A stretch of DNA of 64,000 bases. It comes from Chionis minor. Lineage: Eukaryota; Chordata; Aves; Charadriiformes; Chionididae. Position 1 is the stretch's first letter. Each line of letters begins with the position of its first letter. Below, one piece after another: positions 9,289 to 20,747 of the stretch. The stretch is from assembly GCA_013398295.1 (NCBI GenBank), contig VZSF01008499.1:43593-107592 (forward strand). The letters run 5' to 3'. The translations under genes and the position numbers were made by a program. Below the pieces are notes generated by a model. It did not search any database. It was not told the origin of the DNA and saw only the letters and a list, made by a program, of their open reading frames with translations.

Positions 9289-12200
9289 TTGTTCTTTTCC
9301 TTTCTTTCCCTAAGAGCAAGAGGCCTCTGTGGACATTTGGATTCCACCTGGTGGTGTGTTGCACGATCAGCTGGGCTGTGTCCTTACTAAGAGCTGCTAA
9401 TTGTGGGGTGGGGTCATTACCCAGATCAAGAATTAAAGCATCGTACATGGTGAAGCGTGCAAACAGCTGCCGTTCCTTCCTCCCAACTCCAAGCTTCTGC
9501 ACACACCTAGTCCTTATGTATACAGCAGTTTTCTGACAGAAGTCACTTGCTAGTCAGGATAGCCCCAAATCCATGGAGAGCCTTCCTAGGGCATCAGTCT
9601 TCCCCACCCCCTGGAAAGACTGGGCCTGTGATGTCCCCCGCGTGGTACGGGTGTCCTGCATGGTCCTCTGCCTGATGGGGAGCTTGCAGGCACAATCTAC
9701 TGTGCTCCAAGTGCACATCCTCTCCTAATTATTTTCAGTGATGGGGTCAGCGACCTTGCCCTGCTGTTACATCATCTAATTGACCATCTTAATGGGGACA
9801 TTTCTTTTCTGTTTAGTTCAAAAAGGGCCTCCTGACAGTTCTCAGGGAACCTTTGTCCCTTCCCCTGTGGCTCCCTCCCCGTGATATTCAGGATTCCTCC
9901 CTCTGCCTTGTGTCACCAGCCACAGGCAGTTTACAGCACTGTTAACCTCCTCCTTTTACTGTAGAACTACCATCTTCCAGACATGGCTGCTAAAATCCAG
10001 AGTGCTGTGGTCAAAATGGAAAAAAACTAGGAGGGGAGCCTTAGGGGAATTCAGGCCCTGGTGAGGGGTGGTGTTGGTTAATGTCAGGCTTGGCTCCTGT
10101 GCTCTCACTGAGTGTGCCGCGGCACTGAAGGTGATGGGGTTGTGGTTCACCTGAGATGTAATTAGCCTGCAAAGGGATCAGAAAGATGTCAGGAATGTGT
10201 GACGTGCATACTTGGGTCTGTAATGCAGTTCCTGCATGAAGATGTGCCAGCCTTTGCCCAGATATTAAGGCGTAGAGCTATGCAGGGGACAGGGAAGACT
10301 CCAATTCACACAGAAAATTGCTTTTGTTCTTTGGTCATATGCAGGTATCCATATGTATGGTGGACATTTGCCCTGCGTTCCCAAGGAGGCCTTTCACATT
10401 AGATCTGTGTTGCCTGGTGTAATTGTACTTGTAGTGGTTATTTTAATATCCTCCTTACTCATGGTCTGGGTGGGACCGGCAAGACTGAAAGGAATCTGCG
10501 TAGCTCTTCTGACTGCAAAGGGAAAATAATCGGGCTTTAAAAAGTAGTCTCATCGGATATAATCATCTGTGCTTTTGAACTGTTTTGACAACAAATTTTC
10601 CCCCTTTGCTATCTACCAGAGTTCCAGACGCAATGAAACTTGCTCCTGCTCCCTAAAAACCAGAGCAGCTCTGCAGCACATATTTCATTAAGGGGAAGGC
10701 AGGGAATAGGTAAAAAAACCCCAAAAACCCAACCAACTAGTAGAAATAAATATGTATTATGGTGTTCAAAGCATTCTTTTTTTCCCTTGAAGTATTTCTT
10801 AGACCAATTATGTGAGAAATTCATTATATGTGAGGATTTTGTAATAGCAAAGTGAATTAGCTCTTTGCAGACCTTCTCCCCTCTGTAAATGGGAACATGC
10901 CATATGACAGTGGGCCAGATTTTACTGTTCTAGGCATTACTGATATAGCTGTTTATTCTCCGAACCTGGAAGAGATCCAGCAGGATTTAGTTTTATGAGG
11001 TTTAATGTAAAGGTGTTGTATTTCATGAGATGAAATCATAACACAGTGGGTTTGCAAGAATTCTGAAAGATTATTTTTTCAGAGTGTTGGCAAGCACGAT
11101 TCTCCTGTGAATTACGTGTCTAAAAGAGAAATATAGATCTTCTTTCATTGAGTTGAAATGATAACTAATCCTTAATCCTTCCTAGATGGTCTGTGTCATT
11201 AATGCTGGCTGTGCACTTAGAATGTGTGCAGGTAACAGCTTTAATTCTGTAATGTTATGCAATGTGCAGCTGTGCCTATAGCCATAGGAGCTAGCCACAT
11301 ACTTGAAACGCCTGCTGTTATTTTTGGGATATGTCTCTGATTTGGGGGGCTTTTTTCTAGACCTCTTGATTTTGTGAAGAAGAGAGAAAAGCATCTGGCA
11401 TCTCTGACCTATTTATAGTTGTAGAAGATCTATTGACATTATTAACTGTATCTGCAATATGTCCATGAATACTTATCCTATGCTTGAGCAGAAGATTTTC
11501 CTTCGATTATTTGCTTGTGGAGAATCATGACTATTGAGCATTTTCTTGAGGTTTCCCTTCATATGTTGCCTCATAAATTAAGCAGATGAGATCGCACTGA
11601 TTCTGTGGCATCAATTCCCAGCTACTTTTCTCTGCTTTACAGTGATGTGTGCATATGCTTGCTCTTTAACTTGCCTTGTTCTGGGAAAGCAGAGGGGTGG
11701 CTCTATGAGAGAGAGACATGGCTGGGAAAAACCTGCCTTCTGTTTTCAACTTGGCTTAATTCAGTGTGGTTGTGAACAAATAGTTGCATCTCTCTGTATA
11801 TGTTTTGTTTTCTAGTAAAGGGGGTTATGACATTGTTAGAGTCAATTCACTATACCCATGTGGCACCCCAAGGCCCTTTGGGTCTCCTGCATCCCTGAGC
11901 TCTGGAATTATTATTATTGTTGTTGTTGTTATTGTTGATGATGATTGTTGTTGTTGCTGTTGTTCTTATGATGATGATGATGCCCAGGGCAAATTGTCCC
12001 CATTTTGCAGGGACACTCAGCCCTGTTAGTAGTCCAAGCAAGGCTCAGGTTTTGCTGGACAAACTTCACAGATAAAGCAAAACCCCTCAGTTGTGCCCTT
12101 TTAGGACATTATGTCTTCTGCCTATGAGGGAAATTTGCACCATGCTGCTTACAGTTCATTATTTTTAAACATACTCAGATTTTTGCATATGGAGTATGTA

Positions 12201-13004
12201 TTTCATAAGGAGGGGACAAATTCTGACTATTTTACACAGCTCTCTTTTTAGGAACTATTTTAGAAAAGTTTACACCATAATGTATTTGAACCTGGGTCAC
12301 TCACTGGTAACATCATGCCGTTGGTATTGCACATGGTGAGAAGAGGCAGTGTATCAGTTACTTGCTTGATCCTCATCAGTTACTTTACCCTTTTGTTCAT
12401 GCTTAAATTGAAGGTGATAGAAATGTGTAGCTACGTGTTACTCTTCAGGTTAGATTTACATAAATCAAAAAAAGGGCTGACTTCTTGTGATGCAGTGGCA
12501 GTGGCATTAGGAAGGTACAGCTTTTTCCCACCTGTGGGTACCAGATCAAGACTGTTCAAGTTATTCCCTTCCCTAAATTGCCAGTTCGTTATGGGTGATG
12601 CAATTTAGTATTTACAAACATATTCCTCTGGAGGAGGGGACTTTATGCTCTGTGTTCCTCAGGTGGTGGCTGGGAGCTTAAGCTCAAAACACCTTCAACC
12701 CAGGCATCCATGAATCAAGCACTGCTTTTGAATGTATAAGTTTGGATATCCCAAATTGTGACTTACTGTATATTGATTTTAGCACAATGTGTTCTGAATT
12801 ATTGGGTGTCGTTTGCAAGTTGCTAGTCCCACAGATGAAGCGGCCAGAAAAAAAGAAAATGAACTTGATTACACACAGATAAGGTATTTCTTGCATTAGG
12901 TTTTATTTCTGTCATATTGCAGTGAAGAACCATTGCACCGAAACACTCGTGGAAATGTTGCAAGCTACTAACTAGTATAAAGTAAATAATATTTTTAACT
13001 GTGA
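9289..13004. other. Unique noncoding DNA
   Basis: No gene is recognised. It holds the mixed trinucleotide tract at 11907-11982. Just downstream (about 11990-12015) is text resembling the MIR-type SINE phrase CCCCATTTTACAG, which may mark a very old SINE remnant. The rest is AT-rich single-copy sequence. Confidence 0.45.
11907..11982 (+). repeat. Compound trinucleotide microsatellite (ATT / GTT / GAT)
   Basis: ATT repeats pass into GTT repeats, then GATGATGATT, more GTT with GCT interruptions, and finally five ATG/GAT units. It is about 76 bp long and mildly interrupted. On the minus strand it reads as poly-Asn/Ile/Thr in open frames, an artefact of the repeat. Confidence 0.9.
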
Positions 13005-13858
13005 CCCCCTGATCAGGAAGAAGTAGATGAGGCTTTCATACAGCTGGAAGGAACCTCATGTTCCCAGGCCCCGGTCCTCAGTAAGATGGAGAAATGGGCC
13101 ATAAGAATCTCAGGAAGTTCAGGAAAGCAAAATGCACCTCAGGAGAAATAATACCAGGCATCAGTGCATAGTGGGGACTGGCAATCTGGAAAGCAGCTTG
13201 GCAGAGAAGAACCTGGGGGTCCTGGGAGACACCAAGCTGACTATGAGCCAGCAATGCACGCTTGTGGCAAGGAAGGTTAACAAGTATCATGGGGTGCGTT
13301 AGGAGTGGTGCCAACAGATTGGGGGAGGTGATCCTTCCCCTCTACTCAGCGCTGGTGAGGCCACACCTGGAGTGCTGTGTCCAGTTCTGGACTCCCCAGT
13401 ATGAGAGAGACATGGATGTACCAGCAAAGGGCCACGAAGATGATGAAGGAACTGGAGCATCTCTCCGATGAGGAAGGGCTGAGAGAGCTGGCAGTGTTCA
13501 GCCTGGAGAAGAGAAGGCTTAGGGGGATCTCACCTATGTGTACAAACACCTGAAGGGAGGGTGCATAGAGGACAGAGCCAGGCTCTTTCCAGTGGTGCCC
13601 AGTGTCAGGAGCAGGGCAATAGGCACAAACGGAAACGCAGGAGGTGCCGTCTGAACATCAAAAGAAACGCTTCTATTCTGAGGGTAACTAAATACTGACT
13701 GAGGTTGCCCAGAGAAGTTGTAGAGTCTCTGTCCTTAGAGATATTCAAAACCTGAGTGGATGTGGTGCTGGGCAGCTTGCTGCAGGTGACCCTGCTTGAG
13801 CAGAGGGGTTGGACAAGGTGACCACCAGAGCTCTCTTCCAACCTCAAGCATTCTGTGA
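13005..13858 (+). mobile_element. CR1 LINE copy B, endonuclease piece fused to 3' region
   Basis: The first 75 bp read as part of the CR1 endonuclease domain (PPDQEEVDEAF, then SQAPVL, just before the family's MGDFN motif, which is lost). At about 13080-13086 the sequence jumps to the region downstream of the RT catalytic core (RNLRKF-like text, then CTGGAAAGCAGCTTGGCAGA) and continues through [16 protein letters not shown] to the 3' UTR, ending in CAAGCATTCTGTGAG at 13858. The whole RT core and most of the endonuclease are missing. Several frameshifts are present: near 13430 (the segment after the AGAGACATGGATGTA text has lost bases), near 13525 and around 13700. Its text (CRLNIKRNAS-type C-terminus) is the same subtype as copy C and differs from copies A and D. 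Confidence 0.9.
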
Positions 13859-14904
13859 GTCAGTGCATTTTTAAAGCCATGAGGAGTATGGCTGCATGGG
13901 ACAGATGGAGCCAGCAGTATCTCAGGAGAAGCTGGTTGTCAGAAATCTAGAGTCACCATTCTTGAGCATTATAATTGACTGTGGGTTTTGAGGTTTTGGA
14001 ACACCATGAGTACACGGGCTTGTATTCTGAGAGCACATAAAACATAGCACTGAGCATCCCCTGGTAAAAATAAAACAATCAAGCTAAAAGCCTGCCTGTC
14101 TCATAACAACAACATGACGAAACTCAAAATGTTCTTTTCCTTGGAATTCCAATTTGCTATGATTTATTTTGCCAGTCTGTAATCAGAAATAGCTGCTCCA
14201 TCAAAGTAGGGAATGCAAATAGAGATGAGGTCAGAGTTCGACACAAAAGTGATGTATGAGCTGGAGTCAGAGGAATCCTGAGCTCCCAGCATAGAAAACA
14301 TGCTGTAAATATATTTTCTTCAAGGTGAGAGCAGTTGCAAATACTTCAAATTATGGGTTATAGGAGAAAGTGAAAAGATCATTTCTAGAAGGTAGCCAAT
14401 GTCAGAGCCATCATTTATCTCTAGTGGCTATTTAGAACAGCAAGTTGTCGTGGTCTCTTGTTAGATTTTTCAATTTTCCTTAGTTGGTATATAAGAAGGT
14501 AATTAATAATGAAATAAAATTAAAATGAAAGGTGTTAGTTTGGGGTTTTTTCACTCCTGGGCCTGAGAGGAGAACTTGACTTGGAAAATACTGGGAGGGT
14601 ACAATAGTTTTCAGAAATTAGATTCCTCTCACAAAAAAATTACTTTTAAAGTATGGAAAAATACTGCAACTTAATCTGCTCTGGGGTTGAAATATATAGG
14701 GCTTCAGAGGAGATGAAGCCTTCTGATTATGCTGAATCCAGTCTTTACCCTAACAAATCTTCAGGCCATTTGTTCATACTGCGTGGTCCAGCCAAATCCT
14801 CTGGCTCCCTTGGGTAATGGCACCCTTTGGACACAGTCTGCCATTCGTTAAGTGCTTTGCTGCAAGGAGCTCTTTTTTATTACACTGAATCACACAAGCT
14901 TTGC

Positions 14905-15102
14905 TGGCAATCCCAGGTTTTGTCTGTGTGCATGTGCATGGATATACTTGCAATAATTCCTGTGTTTAACTGTTCCCCCGTGTGTGTGAACATATGTGTG
15001 TACGTGCATGCTGCGATTGTATACACGTATTCTGGTTGTGTGGGTGTATATGTGTTCTGGCTGTGTGCACACGTGTTTGCGCGCGCGCACACACACACAC
15101 AG
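14905..15102 (+). repeat. TG-rich region ending in (GC)n(AC)n; Z-DNA-prone
   Basis: About 200 bp rich in GTGT, CATG and TATA steps. It ends in a pure alternating purine-pyrimidine run, GCGCGCGC followed by eight AC units (15079-15101). Around 15028-15068 the phrase TATTCTGGTTGTGTG is followed by GTTCTGGCTGTGTG, a short imperfect tandem duplication. Alternating (GC)/(AC) tracts can adopt left-handed DNA under supercoiling, which is known from the sequence class and not shown here. Confidence 0.85.
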
Positions 15103-15798
15103 GCGGGAGGGTTGAATGTAGGAGTTGTTTTCTTCACATTTTACACAGCCACAGGGCATGCGTGCTCATCTTCATCACAGTGCATCTCCACAATTGTTTC
15201 TCTTCTGCATTTTAATTTTTGGTGCAAACACGCACAGGGATCTGTTCCTGAGTGGTGTAACTGGCTTTCCTACCAAATGTCCTACATCCCCTGCAGTAAT
15301 CCCAGGTCCTTTGATTGCATGTTACCACCAGTCTCCCCTGCCCTCCTTCTGCCCAGGGAGGAAGAGACTGTGTGTGGAGACTCCCACAGCCGCTCTCAGC
15401 CATGGGAGCACTGCTTTGGGTTTCTGTCTCCTGCTTAGCTGCCAGTCTTCATATAGAAATATAGTCTCTTGGGCTGCTACCCCTCTGTCAAATGTTAATG
15501 CAATTTGCCGGTGGGAAAAAAAAATGGGAGACACCTTCTCTGCTACTATGTAAGCCCGATCCCTTTCAGAAATCAGGGTAAAATCAAGGTTTTTTGAGGT
15601 GAGAAGGTCAAGGGGCAGTCGGTGGGCTGGCATAGAAGGAATCGCTGCTGCATGAAATATAGAAATGATAGTCGCATTACTGTTTACTTTTTTTCATTGT
15701 TTCATTTTTTTTCCCTCTTAAGATTTGTTTGCTTGTCCTAGCAATGAATCAAAGAAAATCAGAAGGTTAAATAAGTGGCATATGTTTTTCTTCTGTAA

Positions 15799-16017
15799 TT
15801 CATCAGCTTTTCCATTGCAAGACCATCGCAGACTTTTGGAATCCATCTGTTCAGTTACTGTAAACCTGGGTTTCACTCGCCTGTTGCCATAACAATTCTC
15901 TCTGCAGGAGCAATAGGAGCTGGAGTGATTGATGAGATCTCAACTTACTATCCTCATTCAGCCCAGGAAGAACATAGCACTGGGATAATTGACCCGTCAT
16001 TTCAGAGCAACATGTAG
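15799..16017 (+). other. Stop-to-stop frame of 72 codons after an acceptor-like tract (candidate terminal exon)
   Basis: A pyrimidine-rich stretch ending CTCTCTGCAG (AG at 15906-15907) precedes a segment that reads, in one frame, AIGAGVIDEISTYY, then HSAQEEHSTGIIDPSFQ, then SNM and a TAG at 16015-16017. The composition is unusually protein-like for noncoding avian DNA. The frame stays open upstream to a TAA at 15796-15798, with no in-frame ATG, so it could only be used by splicing. I recognise no family. It could be a chance open frame or part of a conserved noncoding element. Confidence 0.15.
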
Positions 16018-18970
16018 GAAGTCCGGCAGATAAAAGACACTTGGCATCTGATTATAATCTCTTACAGCAATTCTTCTTTGGGGGAGCTGCACTGACTTTT
16101 GAAGCTGGGTTTCTGTGGGTATGTATGTGAATTCAAAATCAGGCTTCTTAATTTTAGCTGACACGAAAGAGTGGGAGAAGTTGCTATAAGCAATCATAAC
16201 TCCTCTAGTTTGGACGTGATATCTTGGATAGTTTATGTGGAATAAAGGAGGAGCTGTGGATGACTTAATACTGGATGGGGACCTTTTCCCCCAAGGTTTA
16301 ATTCAGAAATCTTTTTGACTGCAGTAGTGCAAGGCAAATCAGAGCAGGTGCACTTAAGAAAATATTTAATTCCTATAGCAATAGTTGCATCAGGCAAAAA
16401 GTGGCCCAAATGTGGTAAAAGGGCTGGAAATCTCAGCTCTGTCTCTTGTTTGTGAATTTCTTCTTTTTCTGTTGGAGTGACTTCCCTTTCCTCCAGCCGT
16501 TTGCCTGTGCTTTCCTGGCTGTATTATGCGAAGTGTATTCACTACTGTACAAAGAAGAGCTGTCAGTCTGCTCTGCTTGCAAGCCTTCCTGAAGAGTATC
16601 AGCTAGTTTATTCCTGGCCATTGCTCCATAAGCACCAGCTAATAAAGCTGAAAACACTGAAAAGGGATGTTACGATTCTGTGTAGAAGTTTCTGGGCAGT
16701 ATAGGTTTGTCTTGCACAGGGATGCAGAGGCTGCAGTGAGGGTCACGGAGTAGGGGGGGAAGAAGGGGAGGGGTTGGCTTCTGGATTCCTGTATGCGATT
16801 TGAGGTGGATGTTACACAAATCACCATCTGGCATCATGGAAAAGGTGATGGGAAGCAAAGCATATTCATGTGACGCCATTTCCCCCCAACCTGTTCTCCA
16901 GTAGAACGCCACCAGCTATGATGTAAAATTAAGGATTTCAGGCCTACTCTCAAGTTCTGTGTTGCACTTCCAAGGAGAAGGGGCCCTTCTGTGTGTCCAG
17001 CCATGCTGGCCATCCAAATCAGTGCCAGAGCTTCATAGGAAAGGTATTATGCCTTTCCCAAACTATTTGGCATAGACCACGCACCTCTGCAGACGTTTGG
17101 TAGAAGCCAAAGGGGCTGCCTGTATTGATTTACTCAGGGGGCTTGGAGAGGGCTGTGGGAATCGGAATGAACCTCCGCTCAGTAATTTCTTGGACTCTGC
17201 AGGGGAATGTAAGTGAGTATCTGCCTGGAGGGAGGGGGAAAACCAGGGTTTTAAGGAAGATCACAATCTGAGTTCTCTTCGATCTGTGAAACTAATACAC
17301 TTCTTATGCAGAGCACCTCTAGCTGCGGGGTTTTCACTTCCCCCTTGCTTCCTGTGAAGATGTCTGGAGTGTTTTCTTTATGGTACAGCCTGTGCAAGGT
17401 TCTGTTGATGAATTAGGTAATGGTCAAATTTTATGCGAAAATTTGTGCAATTACCTCTCTGAGTTAGGGGGAAGGCCAACATGTCCATCTTTGATCAAAT
17501 ACACATGGTTTCACTTTCCACTCCTATGCACGTGCAAACTTTAGTACTTTTTAAGTTGTACTCGTGTAGAAGTTGCTGTATGTGCCATGCAAACTTTTCG
17601 ATAAATGAGACTAGTACACGATCCAGCGTTAATGAGCCACTGAAAACTTCTGCCATTTTTGATACTGAGTCCAAGTGCAGTGCTTTTGGAAGCATGATAT
17701 AGCTGCATGCGTTTAGGTTTTAATTTTTAAAATCTGCTAATGGAAGAAATTACTTCTTCTAAATATTGAAGAATACATCTTTGGCTAGCAGAAATTCTTG
17801 AAACCGATTTCCCTTTGCAAACCACACTCTGGTGATTCAGACTGAAGAATGCTTTAAGTCTTTTGTCTGTAAGGTACACGTCTTATGTAGGCTTCTGTTT
17901 TAATTTACTGCACTTGTATGCAGGTTTTTCAAACTAGTCACAGTGGTCTCTTATAAATCACAAGAAATAGTCCACCCTCAATACCCTTTCCAGCCCTACA
18001 CAATGAGTCAAGGCTTGTCAAAGACCATTTTAGAAATCTTGAATAAATCTGACATTATGTTGAGACAGCTGTTAAATATATTTCTTTTTTCCCCCCAGGT
18101 TTCCTTTCCCTCACTATGAACAATGCAATTGGTTTAGTGCTATTTTTAGCCCGACTTTTCATTTCAGTCATATGTATTCCTACCTTCCATGCACACTTAA
18201 GTTAATTTATTCTAACATGAAAAATACTGGGAAAGTCACTACCCCCCACAAAAAGATTTTTACAAGCTGAACTGGAGGCTAGCTGTTGCACATATACACT
18301 CCAGATGCCCAGGCCCACCATTAAGGGAGCAAAATCTGATTTCAGGGTGCAGTCTGACTCTTATGCACGTCTTCCCTGAAAACAAATGTCTCTTCGAAAC
18401 AAAACTCTCAGCAGATGTGCCTAAACTAACCCTGTGTCTGAGGGCAGTTTGCTTCAGTGTGCGGGAGGGTAAATGGAAGTCTGCTGATCTTCCTACTTGT
18501 TTAATAGGCTTTTACGGAGTGTGAGAGTGTAGCGGTGGTGGGTGTTGGGGTTTTTTGTTGGTGTTTTCTTAAAGAAAGCTGATAGTGAAAGACTCCTTCC
18601 ATTCGTCACTGATAACCTAGTCGTGTCTCTCTGAAGTCGGTGGGAGTTGTGGTGCTCCTCAGTGACAGCATGACTGGATCACGCTTAGGTTGGCAATAAT
18701 CTCTTTTCCTTTTGCAAGTTCCCCTTTCTACTCCTGGTTCTCCTTTGTAGGCTGGCCTGGAGGTGAGAATTTCAAGCTAGTGTGGTGGTGCACGTGGGGT
18801 GAGATACGTGCCATCTCCCAGAGGCTTGTTTCCCAGCACCAAACCACTTGTGTGCTTCAAGAACGATCAGGAAAGGTGCACTTTTGCTTGAGGGCAGAGG
18901 TGCACCCACTGAGCTCAGGTAGCTGGGCAAAGACCCATCTTCCCAAGTAACCTACCAGTGACTGATACAC

Positions 18971-18991
18971 CACTATTAGTGACTAATAGTG
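18971..18991. repeat. Perfect 9-bp inverted repeat with 3-base spacer
   Basis: CACTATTAG, TGA, CTAATAGTG. The arms are exact reverse complements. There is no terminator context (no following T run) and no nearby gene. Confidence 0.8.
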
Positions 18992-19105
18992 AGTCAGGAA
19001 CGGGGCAAATGTGGTAGGTCGCAGTAACTTGTTTGTGCTGGTAGTTAGATGTATGGTACGCTCTGCTTTCTGTTTCTAAGTAAAGGAATAACATCACTAG
19101 CTTGG

Positions 19106-19120
19106 AAAAAAAAAAAAAAA
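19106..19120 (+). repeat. Poly(A) tract
   Basis: A run of 15 A. No processed pseudogene or SINE body was recognised immediately upstream. Confidence 0.85.
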
Positions 19121-20519
19121 TGAAGAACTGTAACTCCTCTATTGTTGCTTTTCCAAAGGGGATTAAATAAGACAATAACTAATAAATAATATACAGAGCG
19201 TATGGGTCTGTCTTCAATCGGAGTTTAAACAAAGAGGTCTGGGCTTTTTAAGTGCCTCCTCAAATGTGCAGCTCTCTGGAAACGTTTCTTGCCAGAACAT
19301 CCCTGGCATTGCTACAGACGGCGCTTCCTGCCCGGGCAGTGGTGGCTGGGGCTGGCACGCCGGCATGAGCGAGGGAGATGATGGAGTGGTGGTGACCAAG
19401 CGGTTCCACCACACTGTCTCCATCATGGCATTGTGGCTCGGCGCGTGGGCAGCACCGTGTGTGTGCTGGCCAGCTGCAGGTGTGTGCGGCGTGGGCCAGC
19501 ACCACGTTAACGGGCGCAACCTGTGCCCTCAGCCGCTGTCAACACTAATTTGGGTATTGGGGGGGTTCCTTCTTTTTTCCCTGTAGACCAGAGAGGTGAG
19601 CTCACCTGCCACCCTGCTTTCTGCACTACAGTGCATGCTTTCTGGGATATCTAAGGAAGGGTGGGAGACTTAGACATCATTCGTGTTGTGTCTATGGCCC
19701 TCACAATTATAAACTTCCTGAGATCAGAGGGAATAAATCCTTGCCAATTAGAAGGCCTTTTAATGTCAAGTTGTGACTAATAAACATCTGAACTGCAGAT
19801 GTGGCAGTGTAGGTGTACCTGTTGCCTGGACCTTTTCTAGCATTAATTGCTCTGGCAATTGCTGGTCATGGTTATGCATCTTAGCTATTTCTGAGGATAA
19901 AATAAGCACCTTCTCTTTGTTCCTTGTCCATTAATGGAGTGCAGAGATGTCAGCCCAGTTAAAAAAGCAAATTTCTGTTTGACTCCCCATTTTAAGCTGT
20001 GTGTTTACAGCTGTCGAGCAATGTCATTTGCCTATTGTATGCTTTTAAAGATGTGTTTCTGCAGCCATAAATACCAGGATTCAACATTTGAACTAAAGAA
20101 AGCCTTAACTTCTGGTGAAAATGAAAAATGGAGCCCCAGCATTGCAGAAAAACACAGCTTATACAGAACTCTGATGTCTTTGGATGCCAGTAGGTATCAA
20201 GATCAGGCATCAGTGCTCCTATGTTAAAGTTCAAATTCATTATTCCTACTTCTAGAAACAGTTTTGGACACAAATAGAAACTCTGGATCCTAACTCTGAA
20301 ATCTGAGACTGTCTGGCATCAGCTCAGACTTTAATGACTTGACATCTCTTTGTTCACACCAATATCCCAGGGCAAAACAGCCCCATATGAGGCACTTTTT
20401 ACTCCAAATTCCTATCTTAGTTTCACGGCTATGGCAATGACTGAAGTAGCTGATTAGTAATGGCCATCCCCTTTCTGTTTCCCCTGACCTTGATTCTCTC
20501 TTGAATATAGTTTGTACCC

Positions 20520-20533
20520 TTTTTTTTTTTTTT
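20520..20533 (+). repeat. Poly(T) tract
   Basis: A run of 14 T in a pyrimidine-rich neighbourhood. A simple repeat. Confidence 0.85.
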
Positions 20534-20720
20534 AACTTTTTCTTTGGCTTTAGAGTAGTACTGCATGAAATGCTACCCATAGTCTTTTGTCCTTGCATTT
20601 CAGATCCCTTTCTTGAAGCGAGGACCTCCATGCTGTGAAACTCTGACTCCACTGTGGTCCCATCTGCAATGCAGTTTGATCTCTACCAGTGTCTTGCTCT
20701 GTGTTTCCCCACTGCGCAGG

Positions 20721-20747
20721 TGGGTGGGTGGGGGTGTGTGTGTGTGT
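20721..20747 (+). repeat. (TGGG)n / (TG)n tract
   Basis: TGGGTGGGTGGGGG runs into GTGTGTGTGTGTG. It has three to four adjacent G runs, weakly G-quadruplex-like. Confidence 0.85.

Noticed and set aside
14827..15438. A 203-codon open frame, the longest in the window.
   Set aside because: It runs through the TG/CA repeat, which yields Cys/Val/His-rich text in several frames at once; no domain, signal or splice context supports it.
19106..19120. A-run considered as the tail of a processed pseudogene or SINE.
   Set aside because: No retroposed gene or SINE body and no target-site duplication are visible upstream.
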